Shown: positions 1 to 7,777 of the stretch, piece after piece
Position numbering within the stretch: the first letter of the stretch is position 1
Layout of the letters: each line of letters opens with the position of its first letter
The notes under the pieces: model-generated
The model's database searches: none
Told to the model about the DNA's origin: nothing
What the model saw: the letters and a program-made list of their open reading frames with translations, nothing else
DNA from: Lysobacterales bacterium
GTDB taxonomy: Bacteria; Pseudomonadota; Gammaproteobacteria; Xanthomonadales; SZUA-36
DNA: 14,313 nt
Direction: 5' to 3'
NCBI GenBank assembly: GCA_029287515.1
Contig: JARFQZ010000191.1
Coordinates: 1 to 14,313 of the forward strand
Position numbers and translations under genes: made by a program

Positions 1-51
1 GCCAGGGAACTGCTGGCCCGGGCGGAACGCCCCAACAACCCATACGGATAG
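1..51 (+). CDS. ribF: RibF C-terminus (partial)
   Basis: Frame 1 is open from the first base and reads ARELLARAERPNNPYG before a TAG stop at 49-51. The start of the gene lies outside the window. Position is the main argument: in gammaproteobacteria the gene directly before ileS is nearly always ribF, the bifunctional riboflavin kinase/FAD synthetase, and its C-terminal helix commonly ends in an 'ARxLL' type sequence. The stop lies 9 bases before the ileS start, so the two are probably co-transcribed and translation may be coupled. With only 16 residues visible, the identity rests on synteny more than on sequence. Confidence 0.6.
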   Translation, partial: ARELLARAERPNNPYG

Positions 52-60
52 CGACTAATA

Positions 61-2877
61 ATGGAATACAAAGACACGATAAACCTGCCTAAAACGGCTT
101 TCAAGATGAAAGCCAACCTGGCGAATCGCGAGCCCGGCATGGTGAAAGCCTGGGAAGACGCAGAGCTTTATCAGAAAATCCAGGAACAGACCGCGGAGCG
201 GCCTTTGTGGCTTCTCCATGACGGTCCCCCCTATGCAAACGGCGATATCCACATGGGTCACGCGGTCAACAAGATCCTCAAAGACATGGTGGTCAAGTCA
301 CGGCTGATGGCCGGTTTTCACTCGCCTTATGTGCCGGGCTGGGATTGCCACGGCCTCCCGATTGAACTGCAGGTGGAGAAGAAAGTGGGAAAGGTCGGGC
401 ACAAGGTCGACGCAGCCACCTTTCGCCAGAAATGCCGTGATTATGCAGAACGGCAGATAGACCTGCAGCGTGCCGGCTTTCGGCGGATGGGCGTGCTGGG
501 CGACTGGTTCAACCCATACACCACCAAGAGTTTCATCTACGAGGCTGACATGATCCGGGCGCTCAGCTCCATCATCGAAGGCGGACACCTGCTGCAGGGA
601 GCGAAGCCCGTCAACTGGTGTTTCGACTGTGGGTCGGCGCTGGCCGAAGCGGAGATCGAGTACCAGGACAAGACATCGCCAGCCATCGATGTGATGTTTG
701 CCGCTGTAGACAGGGAAGCGCTGTTTGCGGCGTTCGAAGCCACGCCAGCCGATGGCGAGGCGGGGATTCCCATCTGGACCACCACCCCCTGGACCTTACC
801 GGCCAATGAGGCGGTTGCTCTTCACGCGGACCTGGAATACGTGCTGGTCTCGGGCCGGGTCAACGAACAGCCGGTGTCCCTTGTCCTGGCGCGTGACCTC
901 GTTGAAACAGTGACCGAACGCCTCGGCATGGAAGAGGTGACTGAACTGGGTGCGGCACCGGGTTCCGCCCTTGAGCATATGCGCCTGCAGCATCCGTTCT
1001 ACGACAAGCAGGTGCCGGTCATCCTGGGTGATCACGTAACCACCGAGGCGGGAACCGGTGCAGTGCATACGGCCCCGGGGCACGGAGAAGAAGACTTCCA
1101 GGTGGGCCGATTGTACGACCTGCCTGTGACCAACCCGGTTGGCGCAGACGGACGATACCTGGACCACGTGGAGCTATTTGCCGGGCAGAAGGTTTGGGCG
1201 GCGAACGATTCTGTGCTCGAAGTGATGCGGGAAAACGGCACTTTGTTGTTTGTGGAATCGTTTGAGCACAGTTATCCGCATTGCTGGCGGCACAAGACGC
1301 CCACGGCATTCCGAGTGACACCCCAATGGTTCATCAGCATGGAACAGGGAAGCCTGCGACAGCAGTCCCTGGATGCGATTTCCAGTGTGAACTGGATACC
1401 GGGCTGGGGCGAAGACCGGATTCGCGGCATGATTGAAAACCGGCCGGACTGGTGCATTTCCCGCCAACGCACCTGGGGTGTCCCGATCACGCTGTTTGTA
1501 GACCGCCAGTCACGTGAGTTGCATCCAGACACTACTGAATTGATGAAACGGATTGCTTCGATTGTCGAAGATCAGGGTGTGGATTGCTGGTACTCCGGGG
1601 AAATCTACAGCCAACTCGGTGTCGATCCGGCTCAATATGAGCAGGTTTCCGATATTCTTGATGTCTGGTTTGATTCCGGGGTTTCGCATCGCTGTGTGCT
1701 GGACGAGCGGGACGAACTGGAGAGACCCGCCCAGATTTACCTCGAGGGCTCGGATCAGCACCGGGGCTGGTTTCAGTCGTCGCTGCTGACTTCGGTGGCC
1801 ATGCATGGCGATGCCCCTTACCGAGAAGTCCTTACCCACGGCTTTGTCGTCGATTCCGAAGGCCGAAAAATGTCGAAATCCCTCGGCAATGTCATTTCGC
1901 CGATGAAGGTAATGAACACGCTGGGTGCGGATGTTATGCGTCTGTGGGTGGCCGCTGCCGATTATCGCGGCGAGATGACCGTTTCCGATGAAATCCTGAA
2001 GCGGGTTTCCGACGCCTATCGCCGAATTCGCAACACGGCACGGTTCCTGCTCGGAAATCTTGATGGATTTACCCCGGACCAGGCGCTGCAGCCTGCCGAC
2101 ATGCTGCCACTGGATCGCTGGGCCGTCGACTGTGCATCACAGCTGCAAAGCCAGGTGGAGCAGGCGTATGACGATTTCCAGTTTTTGCAGGTTTACCAGA
2201 GAGTGCACAACTTCTGCGCGTTCGAATTGGGGGCCTTTTACCTGGATATCCTTAAAGACCGCCTGTACACGACGGGTTACGATAGCCGGGCCCGCAAATC
2301 AGCCCAGACAGCGATGTATCACGTGCTCGAGGCCATGACCCGGTGGATCGCACCCGTTCTGAGTTTTACGGCGGAAGAGATTCACCAGTTTGTGCCCGGT
2401 GAGCGCAGTGACAGCATTTTTCTCGAGACCTGGTACGAGGGCTTGTTCGAACTGGAAAATGCCGGAGCGGAGCGCTTGCGCTGGAAGCGTGTAATCCAGG
2501 TACGTGACGCGGTCAGCAAGTCCATCGAAACCGTTCGAAAGGAAGGGAAAGCAGGCTCTTCGTTGGCTGTCGAGGTGGACGTCTGGCTGGACGGTGATCT
2601 GCTGGACGCCGTGGTCTCCATGGGCGACGAACTGAGGTTCGTATTGCTGACGTCAGAAGCCCGGGTCGGCCCATTGGCAGCGGCTCCCGCAGATGCGCAG
2701 CGTTACCGGCTGGAAGAAGGTGACATGGCCTTGATCGTCACGCCCTCAGAGCAGGAAAAATGTGTTCGGTGCTGGCACTACCGGGCAGATGTAGGGTCCG
2801 ATCCGGAACATCCGGAAATTTGCGGACGCTGCGTTGAAAACATCTTCGGTGCCGGTGAAAAACGGCAGATTGCGTGA
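61..2877 (+). CDS. ileS: Isoleucyl-tRNA synthetase (class I)
   Basis: Cytoplasmic enzyme that activates isoleucine with ATP, charges tRNA-Ile and hydrolyses mischarged Val-tRNA-Ile. Its 938 residues match the usual bacterial length. Visible landmarks: the HIGH-type motif HMGH at 64-67 after PYANGDI; the CP1 editing domain with WTTTPWTLPAN at 238-248 and the GTGAVHTAPGHGEEDF editing loop at 331-346, including the conserved Asp at 345; the KMSKS loop at 603-607; an anticodon-binding helical region after about 640; and a C-terminal zinc site with Cys901, Cys904, Cys921 and Cys924. The ATG at 61 gives the standard N-terminus of the family. No strong Shine-Dalgarno is visible, only GGATAG overlapping the ribF end. 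It sits between ribF and lspA in the conserved operon. Nothing appears damaged. Confidence 0.98.
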   Translation: MEYKDTINLPKTAFKMKANLANREPGMVKAWEDAELYQKIQEQTAERPLWLLHDGPPYANGDIHMGHAVNKILKDMVVKSRLMAGFHSPYVPGWDCHGLPIELQVEKKVGKVGHKVDAATFRQKCRDYAERQIDLQRAGFRRMGVLGDWFNPYTTKSFIYEADMIRALSSIIEGGHLLQGAKPVNWCFDCGSALAEAEIEYQDKTSPAIDVMFAAVDREALFAAFEATPADGEAGIPIWTTTPWTLPANEAVALHADLEYVLVSGRVNEQPVSLVLARDLVETVTERLGMEEVTELGAAPGSALEHMRLQHPFYDKQVPVILGDHVTTEAGTGAVHTAPGHGEEDFQVGRLYDLPVTNPVGADGRYLDHVELFAGQKVWAANDSVLEVMRENGTLLFVESFEHSYPHCWRHKTPTAFRVTPQWFISMEQGSLRQQSLDAISSVNWIPGWGEDRIRGMIENRPDWCISRQRTWGVPITLFVDRQSRELHPDTTELMKRIASIVEDQGVDCWYSGEIYSQLGVDPAQYEQVSDILDVWFDSGVSHRCVLDERDELERPAQIYLEGSDQHRGWFQSSLLTSVAMHGDAPYREVLTHGFVVDSEGRKMSKSLGNVISPMKVMNTLGADVMRLWVAAADYRGEMTVSDEILKRVSDAYRRIRNTARFLLGNLDGFTPDQALQPADMLPLDRWAVDCASQLQSQVEQAYDDFQFLQVYQRVHNFCAFELGAFYLDILKDRLYTTGYDSRARKSAQTAMYHVLEAMTRWIAPVLSFTAEEIHQFVPGERSDSIFLETWYEGLFELENAGAERLRWKRVIQVRDAVSKSIETVRKEGKAGSSLAVEVDVWLDGDLLDAVVSMGDELRFVLLTSEARVGPLAAAPADAQRYRLEEGDMALIVTPSEQEKCVRCWHYRADVGSDPEHPEICGRCVENIFGAGEKRQIA

Positions 2878-2890
2878 GCCGTTCGTAAAC

Positions 2891-3412
2891 ATGAGTCAGT
2901 CCGACGACATAAGATCATCCGGTTTCCCGCCATACCCCTGGATATGGCTCGGGGTGACTGCAATTATCATCCTGTCGGACTGGTACACCAAGCAATTGGC
3001 TACCGAAGCCCTGGAGCTTTACCGGCCGTACGAGGTGTTTTCGTGGCTGAACATGACGCTTGCGCACAACTATGGAGCTGCGTTCAGTTTCCTCAGCGAC
3101 GCCGGCGGTTGGCAGAGGTGGTTTTTTACCGTACTCGCGTCGGGAGTGAGCCTGGCGCTGCTGGTCTGGCTGTTGCGCCTGCCGAGGGAGGAATGGCTTA
3201 CAGGCCTGGGACTTTCGCTGATACTCGGCGGGGCCATAGGCAACCTGATTGACCGTGTTCAACTCGGTTACGTCGTGGACTTCGTCGATGTCCACTACAT
3301 GGGCTGGCATTATCCGGCGTTCAATGTAGCGGATTCAGCAATCACCTGCGGCGTCATACTGCTCCTGCTCGATGTCGTGCTCATCAGCAGAAAGAAAGCG
3401 AAGGCGAACTGA
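2891..3412 (+). CDS. lspA: Lipoprotein signal peptidase (signal peptidase II)
   Basis: Inner-membrane aspartyl protease that removes the signal peptide of prolipoproteins after Lgt has lipidated the cysteine. The reading frame is also open from 2834, inside ileS, but the ATG at 2891 (MSQSDD) gives 173 residues, close to the usual 160-170. Four hydrophobic segments are visible, the first around residues 17-31. Family motifs are present: NYGAAFS at 60-66, GNLIDR at 117-122 with catalytic Asp121, and FNVADSAI at 144-151 with catalytic Asp148. The first-helix motif reads SDWYTK where LDQxTK is usual; the Asp is kept. The gap to ileS is 13 bases, and the TGA overlaps the ispH ATG by one base (TGATG), indicating coupled translation. 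Confidence 0.95.
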   Translation: MSQSDDIRSSGFPPYPWIWLGVTAIIILSDWYTKQLATEALELYRPYEVFSWLNMTLAHNYGAAFSFLSDAGGWQRWFFTVLASGVSLALLVWLLRLPREEWLTGLGLSLILGGAIGNLIDRVQLGYVVDFVDVHYMGWHYPAFNVADSAITCGVILLLLDVVLISRKKAKAN

Positions 3413-4371
3413 TGGAAATCCTCTTAGCCAATCCCCGTGGATTCTGCGCCGGAGTGGACCGGGCGATCGAGATAGTCGAGCGCGCTCTCGAACTGTTCGG
3501 CGCGCCGATCTATGTAAGGCATGAAGTCGTGCATAACCGGTTCGTGGTCGACCGCCTGACACGTGCCGGAGCAGTGTTTGTCGACGAGTTGGACCAGGTG
3601 CCCGACCATGCCACCGTGATTTTCAGTGCCCATGGCGTATCCAAGGCGGTGAGGCTGGCTGGCGGCGACCGGGGGCTCCGTGTTTTCGACGCCACCTGTC
3701 CGCTGGTGACCAAGGTTCACATGGAGGTAGCCAGGCATTGCAAAGCCGGCAGGGATGTGGTGTTGATCGGCCACGCAGGCCATCCGGAAGTTGAGGGCAC
3801 GTTGGGGCAGTGGCTGGAAAGTCCTGCGGAGGGAAACCGGATTTTCCTGGTTGAGAATCCGGAAGATGTTGAAAGCCTGGAAGTGCTTTTTCCCGATCGC
3901 ATCGCATACGTTACGCAGACCACGCTTTCGGTGGATGACACGCAGGCGGTCATCAGGGCACTGCAGCGAAAATTCCCAAAGATCATGGGGCCCAAGCACG
4001 ATGATATCTGTTACGCCACGCAAAACCGCCAGGACGCCGTCAAGGACCTGGCCCGGCGGGTAAACCTGATGCTGGTTGTCGGTTCGGTTAACAGCTCCAA
4101 TTCGAACCGTTTGCGTGAGCTTGCAGAAAAACAGGGGATCAATGCCTACCTCGTCGATGGCGCCGAGGATGTCAAAGATGAATGGCTCGAGGAAATATCT
4201 GCTGTGGGTGTCACAGCAGGAGCATCGGCACCCGAAAGCCTGGTCCAGGGTGTGATCGAGCGGCTGAAAAAATCCGGTGGCCGAACCGCGGAGGAAATAT
4301 CAGGCAGGCCTGAAACCATCGAATTCGCTCTGCCCCGAGAACTCAGGATATCCATCGAAAACAGCTCCTGA
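3412..4371 (+). CDS. ispH: 4-hydroxy-3-methylbut-2-enyl diphosphate reductase
   Basis: Last enzyme of the MEP isoprenoid pathway: a [4Fe-4S] protein that reduces HMB-PP to IPP and DMAPP. The length of 319 residues fits the family (about 310-320). The three cluster-binding cysteines are Cys12 (PRGFCAGVDRA), Cys96 (ATCPLVTKVH) and Cys200 (ICYATQNRQ). Conserved substrate-site parts are His41 (RHEVVH), the GHAGHPEVEGT segment and the SVNSSNSNRL loop that holds the diphosphate. The start overlaps the lspA stop by one base. In many relatives fkpB (an FKBP-type peptidyl-prolyl isomerase) lies between lspA and ispH; it is missing here. No clear terminator follows before the GST gene 44 bases downstream. 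Confidence 0.97.
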   Translation: MEILLANPRGFCAGVDRAIEIVERALELFGAPIYVRHEVVHNRFVVDRLTRAGAVFVDELDQVPDHATVIFSAHGVSKAVRLAGGDRGLRVFDATCPLVTKVHMEVARHCKAGRDVVLIGHAGHPEVEGTLGQWLESPAEGNRIFLVENPEDVESLEVLFPDRIAYVTQTTLSVDDTQAVIRALQRKFPKIMGPKHDDICYATQNRQDAVKDLARRVNLMLVVGSVNSSNSNRLRELAEKQGINAYLVDGAEDVKDEWLEEISAVGVTAGASAPESLVQGVIERLKKSGGRTAEEISGRPETIEFALPRELRISIENSS

Positions 4372-4415
4372 CCTGCCTCAAGTGACTGACGCCTGTTGGA
4401 TGCTAGTCTTTGCTG

Positions 4416-5051
4416 ATGATTGACTTATACACCTGGGCCACCCCAAATGGCCGTAAAATCTCAATAGCCCTTGAAGAATTGGGTCTTCCTTACGAAGTAC
4501 ACCCTGTAAATATCAATGAAGGTGAACAGCGAAGCGCGGAATTTACCGCCATAAGCCCCAATCAGAAAATCCCGGCCATCCTCGACCGTGACACCGGGAT
4601 CAGCCTGATGGAATCGGGGGCGATCCTGCTCTATCTGGGGCAAAAAACCGGGAGTTTGTTGCCCACTGAACCAGAAGAATACTGGGAGACTGTCCAGTGG
4701 CTGATGTGGCAAAAAGGTGGATTCGGGCCAACGCTTGGCCTGGCTCTTCACTACCTGAAATTCCATCGGGGCAAGTCAGAATATTCAGAGGCGCGTTACG
4801 AGAAGGAAACCCATCGGCTGTACGGCGTTCTAGACAGCCAACTGGAAGGAAAGGAGTATATCGCGGCGGGACAGTACACTATTGCGGATATTGCCTCGTG
4901 GCCCTGGGTTGCGCGGCATGAATTTCAGACGGTAGACCTGCACGACTACCCCAACGTGCTGACCTGGTATCTGAGGATTGCGGAGCGGCCTGCTGTGCAG
5001 GCGGGCTGGTCTGTGCCGGTGCCGGACGCAGTTCCCCTGCCGAGGCAGTGA
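4416..5051 (+). CDS. yfcG: YfcG-type glutathione S-transferase
   Basis: Soluble thioredoxin-fold GST of 211 residues. The N-terminal domain starts MIDLYTWATPNGRK, has the cis-Pro region ISPNQKIPAI and the glutathione-contacting ESGAILLYL. The all-helical C-terminal domain has W-rich stretches (VQWLMWQKGG) and the GST capping motif YTIADIASWPWV. This pattern matches the nu-class proteins YfcG/YghU of Escherichia coli, which act as GSH-dependent disulfide-bond reductases and use Thr/Asn (here Thr9 and Asn11) rather than a catalytic Tyr or Ser. A TTG at 4410 is a possible alternative start adding two residues; ATG 4416 matches YfcG. The ribosome-binding site is weak. The gene may be read from the ispH operon or a nearby promoter. 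It ends 12 bases from the convergent pilE stop. The exact physiological substrate is unknown. Confidence 0.85.
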   Translation: MIDLYTWATPNGRKISIALEELGLPYEVHPVNINEGEQRSAEFTAISPNQKIPAILDRDTGISLMESGAILLYLGQKTGSLLPTEPEEYWETVQWLMWQKGGFGPTLGLALHYLKFHRGKSEYSEARYEKETHRLYGVLDSQLEGKEYIAAGQYTIADIASWPWVARHEFQTVDLHDYPNVLTWYLRIAERPAVQAGWSVPVPDAVPLPRQ

Positions 5052-5063
5052 GAAGACAAAAGC

Positions 5064-5474
5064 CTAACGTCCGCCCCAGCATTTTGAAACGCTGCCATCA
5101 GGATTGCTGATCGACCGGGACCCGGTGTGGTCCAGCCCCAGAGCGCCGCACTGGTCGTCCTTTCCCTGGGGGGTTGCAATGACGCTGTAGTGATCAGCGA
5201 GTGCCTGGCTCGCTGGCTGATAGCTGAACGAGTAGCGGGCTTCACCCGGGCCCGGCGCACAGCGCGTGGTATCGAAAAAGCCGGTCTGCGCCTTGATCCT
5301 GTTCTGACAATCAGCCGCGGCGAGAATGAGCCTGATCGCGTCGGCGCGGTGGGTACGTTGCACGTACCGCTGATAAGACGGGATCGCTATGGTCAGCAAG
5401 GTGCCAATCAGTGCCAGCGCAATGACCACTTCGAGCAGCGTAAATGCGCGGGACCTTATCGTCTGCGGCGCCAA
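5064..5474 (-). CDS. pilE: Type IV minor pilin PilE
   Basis: Minor pilin of the type IV pilus, incorporated near the tip complex that primes pilus assembly. The prepilin helix FTLLEVVIALALIG, with Glu at mature position 5, is followed by the PilE-like segment YQRYVQRTHRADA. The C-terminal domain has four cysteines (DCQN, TTRC, DQCGALGLDHTGSR, SKCW), and the CGxLxLDxxGxR and CW pattern is typical of PilE. The frame is open from a TTG at 5516, but I choose TTG 5474 because GGAG lies 7 bases before it and it gives a normal 10-residue leader (MAPQTIRSRA). This start overlaps the pilX end by 19 bases. Oddity: the residue before the cleavage site is Ala, where prepilin peptidase normally needs Gly. 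Last gene of the operon; converges on the GST gene. Confidence 0.85.
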   Translation of the reverse strand: MAPQTIRSRAFTLLEVVIALALIGTLLTIAIPSYQRYVQRTHRADAIRLILAAADCQNRIKAQTGFFDTTRCAPGPGEARYSFSYQPASQALADHYSVIATPQGKDDQCGALGLDHTGSRSISNPDGSVSKCWGGR

Positions 5475-6097
5475 GAGAGCACTCCGCAGGATTGTTGTGA
5501 ACTGAATTGCCGGCAAAATTGACTTTCCGGCCAGCCTGGAGGGAATACTCCTGGTGTGATTTCACCTTCCCAGGGCCTTGCCACGATAGCCTCTAGGACC
5601 GCGACATTATTCGGGTTGTGGCCTTCACCCCGCGCGAGGATCCTGTAGTATCCGGTGCCTGCCGGATTTTGTGATTCCGTGCCGGGTTGAAAATGTACTT
5701 CTTCGATCAGCCAGTAGGCAGACCGTGCCGCGAGGTCGGAATCGTCAATTGTTGTAGCAGTTCCCGGATGGTATCCGGCTGAAAAGGCATTGACGCGCCA
5801 CCAGCCGATTCCTTCGAATTCCGGTTGAAGCGCAGCCTCGCCATTGTCGTATATCCCGGCGGGCAAAATGCAGCTGTTTATGCAACCCGGTTCACGCTCC
5901 GAGGCTGGCCGGCTGTCAAGCCAGGCTCTCGCAAAAGAGACGGCAACAGCGGCGTTTTCGAATGCCAATGAACCTTCCCGGAAGTTGGTTGCCATGTTGC
6001 GTTGTAACAGTGTTCCGGATGCCGCAAGGACAGCCAGCATGCTTACCGCGGCAAGTAATGCCAATCCGGCCAGTAGCGCGATCCCGCGGTTTTTCAT
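5456..6097 (-). CDS. pilX: PilX-like minor pilin-assembly protein
   Basis: Predicted PilX, the GspK-like component of the type IV pilus priming complex. The 213 residues begin MKNRG, then a hydrophobic helix IALLAGLALLAAVSMLAVLAA, followed by the family's LQRNMATNFREGSLAFENA helix, in which acidic and amide residues alternate. As is usual in PilX/GspK proteins there is no Glu at position 5 after the putative Gly cleavage point. The large variable domain contains cysteine pairs (GCINSC near the N-terminal third; FCRQFSSQQSC near the C-terminus). The ATG overlaps the pilW stop by four bases (ATGA), a coupled start. The C-terminus is very basic (WRRRR) because its last codons overlap the start region of pilE. 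Assignment rests on the helix pattern and on its place between pilW and pilE. Confidence 0.8.
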   Translation of the reverse strand: MKNRGIALLAGLALLAAVSMLAVLAASGTLLQRNMATNFREGSLAFENAAVAVSFARAWLDSRPASEREPGCINSCILPAGIYDNGEAALQPEFEGIGWWRVNAFSAGYHPGTATTIDDSDLAARSAYWLIEEVHFQPGTESQNPAGTGYYRILARGEGHNPNNVAVLEAIVARPWEGEITPGVFPPGWPESQFCRQFSSQQSCGVLSWRRRR

Positions 6098-6867
6098 TCC
6101 GTCCTGCTGCGTATGGCGGCGGCAAATTCAAATACCCGGCGGAGCCTGCCATCGGCCTGCTTTTTCAGCGCTGTATCCAGGACCATAAATTGATGGTTCT
6201 CTTTTTCGGCGACTTTGTCCTCACTGCTGAGAAGCAGGCCAAACCTCATTCCCAGGATCCGGCCGGGTGTTTCCCACTGACCGGCTTTCACCCACCGGTC
6301 GACAAGACCGTCATCGTCCGAGTCTTCGCCGTACAGCACCTGGAACGAATCGACATTCTGAACCAGCCCCTGGCGACGTATTTGTGTCACCATTTCAGCT
6401 TCGGAAGGGCCATAACGGCATTGCCAGGTGAGCCCTCTGCTTGAATTGAGGTCGAATGTCACGTCCCGAATGAAAAATGCCGGTTGCCCCAGTGCATTGA
6501 GTACGGCATTGCGGTTGTCAAAGCAGTTGAGGTCAGACCAGCTTCTTACCGCCAGGCGGTCGCTTTTGCCTGTCACCGAATCGGCATTGCCATCGGGCAG
6601 GCCCGACAATTCACGGCCGGGGTCCCACGGCTCAGGGTTATAACCGGCCTCTCGCACATATCGGGAGATAACCGTGATGGCCAGTCTTGCATTCTCCTGC
6701 AGATGCGCCTGGTTGCGCTGCAAACGGGTAGATGCTGCAGCAGCCGAGGCGATCTGAACCAGGCCCAGCAGCAACAGAGCGGACAGGGCAAGGGCAATCA
6801 TCAGTTCCAGCAGACTCATGCCGGCCAGTTGCCTGCCGAGATTCATATCGGAACGTGGAGAGATCAC
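6094..6867 (-). CDS. pilW: Minor pilin PilW
   Basis: Minor pilin PilW (GspJ-like) of the type IV pilus. The prepilin site is LAG followed by MSLLELMIALALSALLLLG, with Glu at mature position 5. Later come QENARLAITVISRYVREAGY, typical of PilW, and near the C-terminus the acidic loop DSDDDGLVDRW, resembling a calcium-binding loop and often seen in PilW proteins. The frame is open from 7017, but that region is pilV. Two realistic starts exist: GTG 6867, which overlaps the pilV stop by four bases (GTGA) and has GAGG 8 bases upstream, and ATG 6846, which has no visible Shine-Dalgarno. I prefer GTG 6867 (257 residues, 16-residue leader). The stop overlaps the pilX start. Confidence 0.83.
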   Translation of the reverse strand: MISPRSDMNLGRQLAGMSLLELMIALALSALLLLGLVQIASAAAASTRLQRNQAHLQENARLAITVISRYVREAGYNPEPWDPGRELSGLPDGNADSVTGKSDRLAVRSWSDLNCFDNRNAVLNALGQPAFFIRDVTFDLNSSRGLTWQCRYGPSEAEMVTQIRRQGLVQNVDSFQVLYGEDSDDDGLVDRWVKAGQWETPGRILGMRFGLLLSSEDKVAEKENHQFMVLDTALKKQADGRLRRVFEFAAAIRSRTE

Positions 6868-7364
6868 CAGGGAAGCCTCGAGACGACCCGCCGCATAACA
6901 CCTTCCGCGGACTGACTGTGACGAGATTCTTCCCAGAATATCTTGATGACCAACGGGCCCGAACCATCGCAGGATGGGTTTTCCGGTCCGCCATCTCCGG
7001 GTGTACTGTCCCGGCAAACCAGTCCATCACCTCCCGGTAATTCATCGCGCAGGGTCTGCAGCCATTGCGCCAGGTTTGCCGCGGCCATGCTACCGGGCGG
7101 ACAGGCTTCCTCGTTACAGGTTCCAGCCGGTTCCCCCGCCGGAAAAATGTAATGTCCATAGGCATCTGAACTCATCGCAATCATTTCTGCCATGGATTCG
7201 GCCTGGCTGGAGGCGATCGTGTGGTGGCGTGCCTCCGCTGTGCCCAGTATCGCTGCAAGCATCATCAGGGAAAGACTGCCCAGACCCATGGAAAAAATGG
7301 CGGTGGCAACTGACAGCTCGATGAATGAAAAACCCATCTGAAAACTTCGGTACAGCCTCTTCAC
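6864..7364 (-). CDS. pilV: Minor pilin PilV
   Basis: Minor pilin PilV (GspI-like), first gene of the pilVWXE operon. The leader MKRLYRSFQMG is cut before FSFIELSVATAIFSMG (Glu at position 5), followed by a helix and a globular part containing LAQWLQTLRDELPGGDG and a C-terminal IKIFWEES strand, all usual for PilV. The frame runs back to an ATG at 7394, but GTG 7364 has a perfect AAGGAGG seven bases upstream and gives the normal 11-residue leader, so I take 166 residues. The gene diverges from the tRNA-Thr gene at 7534. Its first 30 codons and ribosome-binding site recur, diverged, at 13970-14080. fimU/fimT, which often precede pilV, are absent at this place. Confidence 0.85.
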   Translation of the reverse strand: MKRLYRSFQMGFSFIELSVATAIFSMGLGSLSLMMLAAILGTAEARHHTIASSQAESMAEMIAMSSDAYGHYIFPAGEPAGTCNEEACPPGSMAAANLAQWLQTLRDELPGGDGLVCRDSTPGDGGPENPSCDGSGPLVIKIFWEESRHSQSAEGVMRRVVSRLPW

Positions 7365-7394
7365 CGTGATTTCCTCCTTCTTTTGCCTGCACAA

Positions 7395-7487
7395 AATTTT
7401 CCCGCAAACATGAGATTGGAGTCATTGGCAAATCGCTGCGTGGCGCGTCAGGAACCGGATTTATTTCAGTAAGAATTCCCCCCGGTA
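7395..7487. other. pilV - tRNA-Thr divergent intergenic region
   Basis: About 90 bases between the pilV ribosome-binding site and the tRNA promoter. The pilV operon promoter should lie here on the minus strand, but I could not pick a convincing -35/-10 pair. The equivalent stretch near the second tRNA (14081-14166) is not recognisably similar. Confidence 0.4.
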
Positions 7488-7516
7488 TTGTGCATACAGG
7501 GCGTTTTGAATATGCT
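7488..7516 (+). promoter_or_regulatory. Promoter of tRNA-Thr copy A
   Basis: The -35 box TTGTGC (7488-7493) and -10 box TATGCT (7511-7516) are separated by exactly 17 bases. A GC-rich discriminator (GCGCCCC) follows at the likely start site, which is typical of stringently controlled stable-RNA promoters. The tRNA begins 18 bases after the -10 box. Confidence 0.75.
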
Positions 7517-7533
7517 TTGCGCCCCTGTCCAGT

Positions 7534-7609
<76 letters not shown>

Positions 7610-7777
7610 TTTATATCAAACAGCCATCATTCGCCAGATCATCCATCGCGTGTATCCCAACAGGTCGAACTTCTCCCCCCCGGGGCCGAATCCTGATCAC
7701 CGTCAAGTAGCCGGGTCACGGTAACAAAACTGAAATAATGCAGGATTAGACTGGATTGCACTCGCTGGGTGGATCTT

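Noticed and set aside
7700..7719. Possible PHO box before the PiT gene (CCGTCAA and GGGTCAC).
   Set aside because: The spacing between halves is six rather than four bases, and no good -10 lies at the right distance.
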